DNA of 16,145 bases from Actinomycetes bacterium (GCA_023428465.1 JAEYXM010000034.1:1-16145); one strand, 5' to 3'; positions 6,599 through 13,688 are shown, counted from the first letter of the stretch. Numbers and translations: made by a program. Notes: generated by a model from the sequence alone, not told the origin.

Positions 6599-7096
6599 GT
6601 GGACGACGCCATGCCCGACGACGTGGACGTGCTGCTCGTCATGCTCGACCCGGGTCTGCCCGAGCCGTCGTACGCCCATCCGGGCGACGCCGGCGCGGAT
6701 CTGGTGACGGCGGTCGAGGTGACCCTGGCGCCGGGGGAGCGGGTGACCGTCCCGACCGGGGTGAGCATCGCACTGCCCGACGGGTACGCGGCGTTCGTGC
6801 ACCCGAGGTCGGGCCTGGCCGCGCGGCACGGCCTCACGGTCGTCAATGCGCCGGGTACGGTCGACGCCGGGTACCGCGGGGAGATCAGCGTGACCCTGCT
6901 GAACACGGACGCGACGGAGCCGGTGCGTCTGGCGCGGGGTGACAGGATCGCCCAGCTCGTGGTCCAGCGGGTCGCGCGGGCGAGGTTCGTGCGCGCCGAG
7001 CGGCTGCCCGGGTCGCACCGGGGCGGCGGCGGATTCGGGTCCACCGGGGGGTGGACCGCCGACGACGGGTCGGCGGGCGCCCCGGCGGACGTCTAG
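6599..7096 (+). CDS. dut: dUTP diphosphatase (dUTPase)
   Basis: This trimeric-type dUTPase (165 residues from the chosen start) hydrolyses dUTP to dUMP and pyrophosphate, which keeps uracil out of DNA and supplies dUMP for thymidylate synthesis. All five family motifs are present: HPGDAGADL at 27-35, HPRSG at 68-72, NAPGTVDAGYRG at 83-94 with the catalytic D89, RGDRIAQLVV, and the glycine-rich C-terminal arm containing GGGGFGSTGG. I chose GTG 6599 because of the leaderless-type -10 before it. GTG 6590 would overlap that -10 box, and ATG 6611 is the other reasonable start (161 residues). It heads an operon with three conserved genes of unknown function, the next starting 26 bp downstream after a good ribosome-binding site. 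Confidence 0.95.
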   Translation: MDDAMPDDVDVLLVMLDPGLPEPSYAHPGDAGADLVTAVEVTLAPGERVTVPTGVSIALPDGYAAFVHPRSGLAARHGLTVVNAPGTVDAGYRGEISVTLLNTDATEPVRLARGDRIAQLVVQRVARARFVRAERLPGSHRGGGGFGSTGGWTADDGSAGAPADV

Positions 7097-7122
7097 GCTT
7101 GTGGTGATTCGGAGGCGACGAG

Positions 7123-7827
7123 GTGGGTTTGTTCCGCAGGACGCGCGAGGAGGACCTCGCGGGGACCGACGAGGTCGACGACGTCGACGAGGCAGGCACC
7201 GGCACGCGTGAGCGCGGCCCCTGGGACGTCGACGAGGTCGACGGGGTCGGCGACCGCATCGACGCCGGCGCGCTGTGGCTGCCGCGACGCGACGGCATGG
7301 AGCTCCGCATGGAGATCGACAAGGCGTCGCAGATGGTGACCGGCGCCTCGCTGCACCTGCACGGCTCCGCGCTCCAGGTACAGGTCTTCGCCGCGCCGCG
7401 GTCGGAAGGCATCTGGGACGACATCCGCGCCGAGATCGCCGAGTCCGTGACCAAGCAGGGCGGGACGGTCGACGACCTGCCGGGACCTTTCGGCCGGGAG
7501 CTCCTCGCCCGCCTGCCCGTCCGGACCTCGGAGGGCCGTACCGGTCACCGTCCGGTCCGGTTCATCGGGCACGACGGTGCGCGCTGGTTCCTGCGCGGCG
7601 TCCTCAGCGGCCGCGCGGCGGTGGACCCCGAGCGCGCCCGCGAGCTCGAGGCCCTCTTCGCGGACGTCGTCGTGGTGCGCGGCACGGAGCCGCGGGTACC
7701 GCGTGACCTGCTCCCGCTGACGCTGCCCGGCCGGCCGAACCTCATCGGCGACCTCGAGGCCTCGACCCCGGCGGCGCAGACGTTCGACCCGCTGAAGCGC
7801 GGGCCCGAGATCACCGAGGTCCACTAG
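7123..7827 (+). CDS. DUF3710 family protein
   Basis: The 234-residue protein starts MGLFRR, followed by a strongly acidic region (DEVDDVDEAG at about 16-25, DVDEVDG at 35-41) and then the conserved DUF3710 core. Recognisable stretches are RIDAGALWLP at about 45-54, LQVQVFAAPRSEGIWDDIR, QGGTVDDLPGPFG, and FIGHDGARWFLRGVLSG near the middle. The C-terminal segment contains RELEALFADVVVVRG and ends in a short tail. It is probably a soluble cytoplasmic protein. No enzymatic signature is visible and no function is established that I know of. The GTG start has GGAGG at 7111-7115 with 7 nt spacing. The stop TAG shares its last G with the GTG of the next gene, so translation of the OB-fold protein is likely coupled to it. 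It holds the place of Rv2696c. Confidence 0.9.
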   Translation: MGLFRRTREEDLAGTDEVDDVDEAGTGTRERGPWDVDEVDGVGDRIDAGALWLPRRDGMELRMEIDKASQMVTGASLHLHGSALQVQVFAAPRSEGIWDDIRAEIAESVTKQGGTVDDLPGPFGRELLARLPVRTSEGRTGHRPVRFIGHDGARWFLRGVLSGRAAVDPERARELEALFADVVVVRGTEPRVPRDLLPLTLPGRPNLIGDLEASTPAAQTFDPLKRGPEITEVH

Positions 7828-8231
7828 TGGCCAAGGGCCCCACGCTGCTCGGCGGGCGCGTCCGGACGGGTCTGCGCGGCGGGTTGAGCACCGTCCTGGC
7901 GTCCCGCGCCGAGATCGAGGCGTCCGACGAGCGTCGCGAGGCGGCAGGCGCGGGCTGCACGGCGATCGGCCAGATGCGCATGCGTACCCGCGTCGAGCTC
8001 TTCGGCGTGCTGCGCAGCGTCACGCTGCGGCCGCGCAAGGGCGTGTGCGCCCTCGAGGCAGAGCTGTTCGACGGGTCCGGGTCGGTCCGGCTGGTGTGGC
8101 TGGGCCAGCGCACGATCGCCGGCATCGAACCCGGGCGGCGCGTGCGGGTCTCGGGCCTCGTCTCGCGGGTCGACGGGCACCCGGTCATCTACAACCCCCG
8201 GTACGAGCTCGCCCCGAGGCAGGCCGAGTGA
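7827..8231 (+). CDS. OB-fold nucleic-acid-binding protein
   Basis: The 134-residue product has a short basic leader (RVRTGLRGGL at 11-20) and then a single OB-fold at about 52-128. The fold is seen as RVELFGVLRSVTLRP, followed by EAELFDGSGSVRLVWLGQ, then PGRRVRVSGLVSRVDGHPVIYNPRYEL. This resembles the tRNA_anti/RecG-wedge type of OB domain that binds single-stranded or structured nucleic acid. There is no helicase or synthetase domain attached, so it is a stand-alone binding protein. Its partner is unknown. It is coupled to DUF3710 upstream (TAGTG overlap of one base) and to DUF3159 downstream (GTGA overlap of four bases). Being locked into the dut operon suggests, but does not prove, a role in DNA maintenance. 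Confidence 0.88.
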   Translation: MAKGPTLLGGRVRTGLRGGLSTVLASRAEIEASDERREAAGAGCTAIGQMRMRTRVELFGVLRSVTLRPRKGVCALEAELFDGSGSVRLVWLGQRTIAGIEPGRRVRVSGLVSRVDGHPVIYNPRYELAPRQAE

Positions 8232-9022
8232 CCGGGGCGCCCGAGGACGCCCCCGACACCGGCGACGCCGCCGCCCTGGGCGCGGACGTGGACCAGCGGC
8301 CCGGCGCGGACCAGGGACCCGACGCGGACTCGACCTCCGAGCAGGCACCTGAGCGACTCCGCGGCCTGCGGGCCGTCACCGCGGACGAGTTCTCCTTCGC
8401 GGACGCCATCGGCGGCACGCGCGGGCTCGTGGAGTCGACGGTGCCCGGCCTGCTGTTCGTCGTGGTGTACGTCGCGACGCGCTCGCTCACGGCGTCGTTG
8501 GTCAGCGCCCTCGCCGTGGCCATCGGGGCCGTGGTCGTGCGCCTCGCGCAGCGCACGCCGGTCACGCAGGCGCTGTCGGGCGTCATCGGCGTCGGGATCG
8601 GCGTCGCCTGGGCGTGGTGGAGCGGACGCGCGCAGGACTACTTCGCGGGCGGCCTGCTCGCCAACGCCGCCTACCTGCTCGCGATGGTCGCCTCGATCGC
8701 CGCGCGCTGGCCCGCGGTCGGCGTCGTGGTCGCGCTGCTCCGGGGTGAGGACATGGCTTGGCGGACGGACCCGGAGCGTTCGCACGAGCGGCGCCGGTTC
8801 GTCTGGGCGACGTGGACGATGGCCGCGGTCTTCGCGCTCCGTCTGGCCGTCCAGGTGCCGCTGTGGCTCGCGGGCGAGGACGCCGTCGGCTGGCTCGGGA
8901 CCGCCAAGCTCGCGATGGGCGTCCCGCTGTTCGCGGTCGCCCTGTGGGTCACCTGGCTGCTCGTCGGGTCGCGAGCAGCTCGCTCAGAGCGTCCAGATCA
9001 GCCTCCGAGCCCGCGACGATGA
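8228..9022 (+). CDS. DUF3159 family membrane protein
   Basis: This 264-residue integral membrane protein has a soluble Asp/Ala-rich N-terminus of about 55 residues. The conserved opening FSFADAIGGTRGLVESTVPGL follows. Hydrophobic segments lie at about 72-85, 88-106, 115-132, 140-158, 193-213 and 227-247. Charged conserved loops include RGEDMAWRTDPERSHERRRF at about 172-191. This is the DUF3159 pattern. Some members are labelled as resembling intracellular septation or MFS-like proteins, but no function is proven. The GTG start overlaps the OB-fold stop by four bases (GTGA). The last 24 codons and the stop are antisense to the 3' end of ceoC. The C-terminal tail rich in Arg, Ser and Pro after residue 248 is not typical membrane sequence and may be a lineage-specific extension. 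Confidence 0.88.
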   Translation: MTGAPEDAPDTGDAAALGADVDQRPGADQGPDADSTSEQAPERLRGLRAVTADEFSFADAIGGTRGLVESTVPGLLFVVVYVATRSLTASLVSALAVAIGAVVVRLAQRTPVTQALSGVIGVGIGVAWAWWSGRAQDYFAGGLLANAAYLLAMVASIAARWPAVGVVVALLRGEDMAWRTDPERSHERRRFVWATWTMAAVFALRLAVQVPLWLAGEDAVGWLGTAKLAMGVPLFAVALWVTWLLVGSRAARSERPDQPPSPRR

Positions 9023-9623
9023 GCAGCTCGTCGCCGCCCTCGAGGGTGTCGTCGACGCTCGGTGCCAGGGGCTGAGCGCCGCGCACGATCGCGGCGAGCA
9101 CCGTGTCGCGCGGCCACACCACCTGGCCGACGCGGGTACCGGCCATCGGCGAGTCGGCAGGGAGCGTCACCTCGAGGATCTCCGCGCCCGACTGGTGGAA
9201 GGTGAAGATCTTCACGAGGTCGCCGACGGCGACGGCCTCCTCGACCATGGCTGTCATGATGCGCGGCGTCGACACCGCGACGTCGACCCCCCAGGCCTCG
9301 TCGAACATCCACTCGTTCTTCGGGTTGTTGACGCGCGCGACCGTGCGCGGGACCCCGAACTCGGTCTTGGACAGGAACGACACGACGAGGTTGACCTTGT
9401 CGTCACCCGTGGCGGCGACGACGACGTCGCACTCGTCCAGGCGGGCGTCGGCGAGGCTCGAGAGCTCGCACGCGTCGGCGAGCAGCCAGTCGGCTTCCGC
9501 GACCGACGCGACGCGCATCGCGGTCGGCTGACGGTCGATGAGCGTGACCTCGTGGCCCGCGGTGAGGAGCTCGTGGGCGATGGAGCGGCCCACCGACCCG
9601 GCTCCGGCGATGACGACGCGCAT
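8949..9623 (-). CDS. ceoC: TrkA/RCK-type potassium regulatory protein, second of the pair (CeoC-like)
   Basis: This 224-residue protein has an RCK_N (TrkA-N) Rossmann domain followed by an RCK_C domain. The nucleotide motif G7-A-G9-S-V-G12 ends its second strand at D30, the acidic residue that typically selects NAD(H). RCK_C covers about residues 137-220 (SGAEILEVTLPADSP, then GDELLIVAGSEADL). Such proteins form cytoplasmic rings that gate K+ channels or transporters in response to nucleotides. The start could be GTG 9626 or ATG 9623. I prefer the ATG because GGAGG (9631-9635 on the plus strand) is then 7 nt away. Either start overlaps the ceoB stop, so the pair is translationally coupled. 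The 3' end overlaps DUF3159 by 74 bp. As I recall, order and orientation match Rv2692. Confidence 0.93.
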   Translation of the reverse strand: MRVVIAGAGSVGRSIAHELLTAGHEVTLIDRQPTAMRVASVAEADWLLADACELSSLADARLDECDVVVAATGDDKVNLVVSFLSKTEFGVPRTVARVNNPKNEWMFDEAWGVDVAVSTPRIMTAMVEEAVAVGDLVKIFTFHQSGAEILEVTLPADSPMAGTRVGQVVWPRDTVLAAIVRGAQPLAPSVDDTLEGGDELLIVAGSEADLDALSELLATRRAAR

Positions 9624-10288
9624 CACTGCACCTCCGGTGGGGTCCGGGTGAGGATCCGCTCGATGCGCGGCATGTCCTCGACCAGCAGCACGAGGTGCAC
9701 CAGGTCATGCTCCTGCAGGACGGTGCCCGGCGACGGCAGGACGCCGTCGCCGAACCGGGTGAGGAACGCGACCCGGGTACCTGTGGCGGCCTCGATCTGC
9801 TGCACGGGGCGACCGAGCCAGCCCGGATGGACATCCACCTGCGCGATCGCCACGCGGCCGGAAGCGTCCCGGTACTCGTCCGTCGCGCCCATCGGGAGCA
9901 TGCGCCGGAGCATCTGGTCGGCGGTCCACCGTACGGTGGCCACCGTCGGGATGCCGAGGCGCTGGTAGATCTCGGCGCGTGCGGGGTCGTAGATACGTGC
10001 GACGACGTAGCTCACGTTGTACGTCTCACGCACCACGCGCGCGGAGATGATGTTCGAGTTGTCGCCGTCGGAGACGGCGGCGAAACCGAACGCGTCCTCG
10101 ATGCCGGCCTGGACGAGCGTCTGGCGGTCGAAACCCAGGCCCGTCACCTTCTTGCCGCTGAAGCCCGCGTCGAGGCGCCGGAACGCCTCCGGGTTCTGGT
10201 CGATCACCGCGACCGAGTGGCCCCGGTCCTCCAAGGACTGGGCGAGCGTGGCGCCCACGCGCCCGCATCCCATGATGACGAAGTGCAC
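9623..10288 (-). CDS. ceoB: TrkA/RCK-type potassium regulatory protein, first of the pair (CeoB-like)
   Basis: The 221-residue product has the same RCK_N plus RCK_C plan as its partner. G7-C-G9-R-V-G12 forms the dinucleotide loop, with D30 at the end of the second strand (VAVIDQNPEAF). Other RCK_N landmarks are GLGFDRQTL and AVSDGDNSNI. RCK_C lies at about 140-215 and contains GRVAIAQVDVHPGW and LQEHDLVHLVLL. It should bind nucleotide and regulate a K+ transport protein, probably as a hetero-oligomer with the following gene. No TrkH/KtrB membrane subunit is in this window. The nearest membrane transporter is the divergent KimA-like gene. The GTG start has no Shine-Dalgarno but has a -10 box 8 nt upstream, so a leaderless mRNA is likely. 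Confidence 0.93.
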   Translation of the reverse strand: MHFVIMGCGRVGATLAQSLEDRGHSVAVIDQNPEAFRRLDAGFSGKKVTGLGFDRQTLVQAGIEDAFGFAAVSDGDNSNIISARVVRETYNVSYVVARIYDPARAEIYQRLGIPTVATVRWTADQMLRRMLPMGATDEYRDASGRVAIAQVDVHPGWLGRPVQQIEAATGTRVAFLTRFGDGVLPSPGTVLQEHDLVHLVLLVEDMPRIERILTRTPPEVQ

Positions 10289-10296
10289 GTCTGCTG

Positions 10297-10302
10297 ACGC
10301 TA
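10297..10302 (-). promoter_or_regulatory. -10 box (TAGCGT) of a likely leaderless ceoB-ceoC transcript
   Basis: On the minus strand TAGCGT is followed by 8 nt and then the GTG of ceoB, with no ribosome-binding site between them. TANNNT followed by 6-8 nt and an RTG codon is the usual leaderless arrangement in actinobacteria. No strong -35 is visible. The region it would occupy (about 10318-10325) runs up to the -10 box of the divergent transporter gene. Confidence 0.55.
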
Positions 10303-10328
10303 CAGGGTCCAGGCGCCAGTCAGGGGCC

Positions 10329-10334
10329 TAGCAT
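10329..10334 (+). promoter_or_regulatory. -10 box (TAGCAT) of a likely leaderless transporter transcript
   Basis: TAGCAT is followed by 8 nt (GGGCTCCC) and the GTG at 10343, with no Shine-Dalgarno between. The layout mirrors that of ceoB on the other strand, with the same hexamer type and the same spacing. A leaderless start leaves no 5' untranslated region, so a c-di-AMP (ydaO-type) riboswitch like the one controlling B. subtilis kimA cannot be present from this promoter. Confidence 0.55.
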
Positions 10335-10342
10335 GGGCTCCC

Positions 10343-12322
10343 GTGTCTGACATCGCCGGCGCGGCCAAGCGCCTGCTCCTCGGTCGCCCCGTCCGGAGCG
10401 ACCGGATGGGCCACACGCTGCTCCCCAAGCGGATCGCACTGCCGGTGTTCGCCTCCGACGCGTTGTCGTCCGTCGGGTACGCCCCCGACGAGATCCTGCT
10501 GACCCTCTCGCTCGCCGGCCTGGGCGCGACGCTCATCTCACCCTGGGTGGGCCTGGCCGTCGTCGTCGTGCTCGTCACGGTCGTCGCCTCCTACCGGCAG
10601 AACGTGCACGCGTACCCCTCGGGGGGCGGCGACTACGAGGTGGCGACCACCAACCTCGGGCGCGGCGCCGGCGTCGGCGTGGCGAGCGCGCTGCTCGTCG
10701 ACTACGTGCTCACGGTGGCGGTGTCGATCTCCTCGGGCGCGCAGTACGCGGCGGCGGCGATCCCCGAGCTCCGCGGGCACGAGCGGCTGCTCGCGGTGGG
10801 CCTCATCGCGGTGCTCATGCTCGTCAACCTGCGCGGGGTGCGGGAGTCGGGCAGGGCATTCGCCATCCCGACCTACATCTTCATGTTCGCGATCGGCACG
10901 ATGGCGGTCGTGGGCTTCATCCGGGCCTGGCTCGGCAACCTGCCCCCTGCCGAGAGCGCCGGGTTCGAGATCGCCGCGCTGCCGGAGTTCGACCAGGGAC
11001 TCGTCGGCCTCGCCGGGGCGTTCCTGATCCTGCGGGCCTTCGCGTCGGGCTGCGCGGCGCTCACGGGCGTCGAGGCCATCAGCAACGGCGTGCCGATGTT
11101 CCGCAGGCCCAAGAGCAAGAACGCCGCGACGACGCTGCTCATGCTCGGCGTCCTGTCCGTCACCATGCTCATGTCGGTCCTCGTGCTGGCCCGCATGACC
11201 GACGTCCGGTTCGTCGAGGACCCCGCCCAGCACCTGCTGCGCGACGGCGTCCCCGTCGGGGAGTCCTACGTCCAGGACCCGGCGATCGGTCAGATCGCCC
11301 GATCCGTGTTCGAGGGATTCGCGCCCGCGTTCTACGTGGTGACGGCCGCGACCGGCCTGATCCTCGTGCTCGCGGCGAACACCGCGTTCAACGGGTTCCC
11401 CGTGCTCGGCTCGATCCTGGCACGGGACGGCTACCTGCCCCGGCAGCTCCACACGCGCGGTGACCGTCTGGCGCTGTCCAACGGCATCGTCGCCCTCGCC
11501 GTGGGTGCCATGGCCCTGGTGTGGGTGTTCGACGCCCGCGTCACGCGGCTCATCCAGCTGTACATCGTCGGCGTCTTCGTCTCGTTCACCCTCAGCCAGC
11601 TCGGCATGGTGCGGCACTGGACCCGGCAGCTGCTGGCGGAGGCGGACCCGGCTCGGCAGCGGCAGATGAGGCGCTCGCGCGTCATCAACGGCGTCGGCCT
11701 GTGCCTGACCGCGACGGTGCTGTTCGTCGTTCTCGTCACCAAGTTCACGCACGGTGCCTACATCGCGATCCTCGCGATGATGGTGGTCTACGCGGTCATG
11801 CTGGGCATCCGGCGCCACTACGACCGCATCGCGACCGAGCTGGCGCTCGACGCCGACCCGGCGTCGGCCCGGGCCCTGCCCAGCCGGGTGCACGCGATCG
11901 TCCTGCTGGCCCGGATCCACAAGCCCGCGATGCGGGCTGTCTCCTACGCGCGGGCCACCCGCCCGTCGGTGCTCGAGGCCGTGACGGTCAGCGTCGACCC
12001 GGAGGCCACGGCCGAGCTGCGCCAGCAGTGGGAGGAACTGGACATCCCGGTGCCGCTGCGGATCCTCGACTCGCCGTTCCGTGAGATCACGCGGCCCGTC
12101 CTCGGGTACGTGAAGTCGATCCGGCGCGAGAGCCCGCGCGACCTCGTGGTCGTGTACGTGCCCGAGTACGTCGTCGGGCACTGGTGGGAGCAGCTGCTGC
12201 ACAACCAGAGCGCGCTGCGGCTCAAGAGCCGGTTGCTGTTCCAGCCGGGTGTGGTCGTGGCGTCCGTCCCGTGGCAGCTCGACTCGTCGGTGCTGCAGTC
12301 CTCCGAGGGCGGTGGCACGTGA
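10343..12322 (+). CDS. KimA-like APC-superfamily transporter, probable K+ importer
   Basis: This 659-residue protein has about 12 membrane segments (residues 32 to 493) and a cytoplasmic C-terminal domain (about 494-650) resembling the USP-like domain of KimA. The match to B. subtilis KimA, a proton-coupled K+ importer, is close by recalled sequence: ASDALSSVGY, LLVDYVLTVAVSIS, SGCAALTGVEAISN, RGDRLALSNGI, and LLHNQSALRLKSRL near the end. D39, Y46, D120, Y121, T124 and S128 fall at a constant offset of three from the KimA segments containing D36, Y43, D117, Y118, T121 and S125, several of which I recall as K+ ligands. Automatic annotation would call this an amino-acid permease. The neighbouring RCK regulators favour potassium. 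The stop overlaps the next start by four bases (GTGA). Confidence 0.88.
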   Translation: MSDIAGAAKRLLLGRPVRSDRMGHTLLPKRIALPVFASDALSSVGYAPDEILLTLSLAGLGATLISPWVGLAVVVVLVTVVASYRQNVHAYPSGGGDYEVATTNLGRGAGVGVASALLVDYVLTVAVSISSGAQYAAAAIPELRGHERLLAVGLIAVLMLVNLRGVRESGRAFAIPTYIFMFAIGTMAVVGFIRAWLGNLPPAESAGFEIAALPEFDQGLVGLAGAFLILRAFASGCAALTGVEAISNGVPMFRRPKSKNAATTLLMLGVLSVTMLMSVLVLARMTDVRFVEDPAQHLLRDGVPVGESYVQDPAIGQIARSVFEGFAPAFYVVTAATGLILVLAANTAFNGFPVLGSILARDGYLPRQLHTRGDRLALSNGIVALAVGAMALVWVFDARVTRLIQLYIVGVFVSFTLSQLGMVRHWTRQLLAEADPARQRQMRRSRVINGVGLCLTATVLFVVLVTKFTHGAYIAILAMMVVYAVMLGIRRHYDRIATELALDADPASARALPSRVHAIVLLARIHKPAMRAVSYARATRPSVLEAVTVSVDPEATAELRQQWEELDIPVPLRILDSPFREITRPVLGYVKSIRRESPRDLVVVYVPEYVVGHWWEQLLHNQSALRLKSRLLFQPGVVVASVPWQLDSSVLQSSEGGGT

Positions 12323-13530
12323 CCCTCACCCTCGAGGTCGGCCCCGTCGCGCACGGTGGGCACTGCGTCGCGCGGCACGAGGGGCGGGTCGTGTTCGTCC
12401 GGCACACCCTCCCGGGCGAGCGCGTGGTGGCGCGGCTCACCGAGGACGCGCCGACGGCGTCGTTCTGGCGGGCGGACGCGGTGGAGGTCCTCGAGGCCTC
12501 GCCCGACCGCGTGCCGTCCGTGTGGCCCGAGGCGGGTCCGGGCGGCGTCGGGGGCGGCGAGCTGGCCCACGTGGCGCTGCCCGCGCAGCGCCGGTGGAAG
12601 GCCGACGTCGTCGCGGAGCAGCTGCGCCGCCTGGCGCGTACGGACATCCCGGTGACCGTGGAGGCGACGCCGGGGGAGACCGACGGGCTCGGGTGGCGCA
12701 CGCGTATCGAGCTGAGTGCCGACACGGCGGGGCGCGCCGGGATGCACCGGTTCCGCTCGGACGAGGTGGTCGCGCTGCAGGCGATGCCGCTCGCGTCGAC
12801 CGCGATCGAGGCGCTCGGGATCTTCGGCCGACGGTGGCCGGCCGGGTCGCGCATCACCGTCACGGCCCCGGTCGGCGAGGACCGCCCGGTGGTGCTCGTG
12901 GACGGCGCACCTTGGACCGCCGGCGGCCCGGACTCCCGGCCCAACGCGCGCTCGGCGGTGCGCGAGCACGCGAACGTGCGCGGTCACCGCTACACGTGGC
13001 GGGTGGCCGCCTCGGGGTTCTGGCAGGTGCACCGCGAGGCCCCCGAGGTCCTGGCCGGCGCGGTCCTGGACGCGCTGGGTGATGTCGCGGGCGCCACGGT
13101 GCTCGACCTGTACTCGGGCGCGGGCCTGTTCACGCTCCCGCTGGCCGACGCCGTCGGCGACGGTGGGCGTGTCGTCGCGGTCGAGGGTGACCCGGGCGCG
13201 GTGCGGGATGCGCGCCGCAACGCCCACGACCGCCCGCACGTCGAGCTGCACCTCGGGGGCGTGCCGGAGGTGCTCCGCGGCGACCCGGTGGCACGTGCGG
13301 ACGTCGTCGTGCTCGACCCGCCGCGCGTGGGTGCGGGGCGTGAGGTGGTGGATCGGGTGGCCGGGCTGCGGCCGGGTCGGGTGGTCTACGTGGCCTGCGA
13401 CCCTGCGGCGCTCGCCCGGGACGTGGCCTACCTCGCCGAGCGCGGGTACGCCCTCGACACGCTGCGGGCGTTCGACCTGTTCCCGATGACGCACCACGTG
13501 GAGTGCGTCGCGACGTTCGCTCCGGCGTGA
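12319..13530 (+). CDS. TrmA/RlmD-type SAM-dependent RNA methyltransferase (TRAM domain, no Fe-S cysteines)
   Basis: This 403-residue RNA methyltransferase transfers a methyl group from SAM to a uridine C5 in rRNA or tRNA. A TRAM-like RNA-binding domain lies at residues 1-60. The methyltransferase core follows, with motif I DLYSGAGLF (from D263), VEGD (E289) that should bind the SAM ribose, and DPPR (333-336). The catalytic nucleophile C360 sits in VACDP and the general base E395 in THHVEC. Family members such as RlmD hold a [4Fe-4S] cluster through C-x5-8-C-x2-C and a later cysteine. Here the corresponding places are W69, V77, G80 and M156, so the cluster is absent. The target (RlmD, RlmC or TrmA-like) cannot be read from the sequence. 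It overlaps the transporter stop by four bases and so is co-translated with it, the position of Rv2689c. Confidence 0.9.
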   Translation: MTLTLEVGPVAHGGHCVARHEGRVVFVRHTLPGERVVARLTEDAPTASFWRADAVEVLEASPDRVPSVWPEAGPGGVGGGELAHVALPAQRRWKADVVAEQLRRLARTDIPVTVEATPGETDGLGWRTRIELSADTAGRAGMHRFRSDEVVALQAMPLASTAIEALGIFGRRWPAGSRITVTAPVGEDRPVVLVDGAPWTAGGPDSRPNARSAVREHANVRGHRYTWRVAASGFWQVHREAPEVLAGAVLDALGDVAGATVLDLYSGAGLFTLPLADAVGDGGRVVAVEGDPGAVRDARRNAHDRPHVELHLGGVPEVLRGDPVARADVVVLDPPRVGAGREVVDRVAGLRPGRVVYVACDPAALARDVAYLAERGYALDTLRAFDLFPMTHHVECVATFAPA

Positions 13531-13575
13531 CGTGGGGGCCGGCGTGACGGGGTCGGTCCGATGAGCCCGGTGGCG

Positions 13576-13604
13576 GCGGCCGGGGCAGCGTGGCGCCTGG
13601 CCGC
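13576..13604 (+). terminator. Candidate stem-loop terminator after the methyltransferase
   Basis: GCGGCCGGG at 13576-13584 can pair with CCTGGCCGC at 13596-13604 (nine pairs, one of them G-U) around an 11 nt loop, 46 nt after the methyltransferase stop. There is no T-tract. Actinobacterial terminators often lack one, but stems of this size also arise by chance in DNA this GC-rich. The rest of the 229 bp spacer up to acnA holds no gene that I can support. Confidence 0.3.
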
Positions 13605-13688
13605 GTCGAGGGCGGTCCCGGACGTGGACGACCCCGGTGTCCTGGGCTCGGTAGCCTCTCGGCTCGTCGGGCGGCGTCGGGTACCATA

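Noticed and set aside
7094..7099. TAGGCT at the dut stop codon as an internal promoter for DUF3710
   Set aside because: It fits TANNNT, but there is no -35 and the gene has an ordinary ribosome-binding site within the operon, so I do not claim a separate promoter.
10538..12202. A 554-codon open frame on the minus strand
   Set aside because: It is antisense to the KimA-like transporter. The product is a compositional artefact rich in His, Arg, Asp and Gly, with no recognisable fold.
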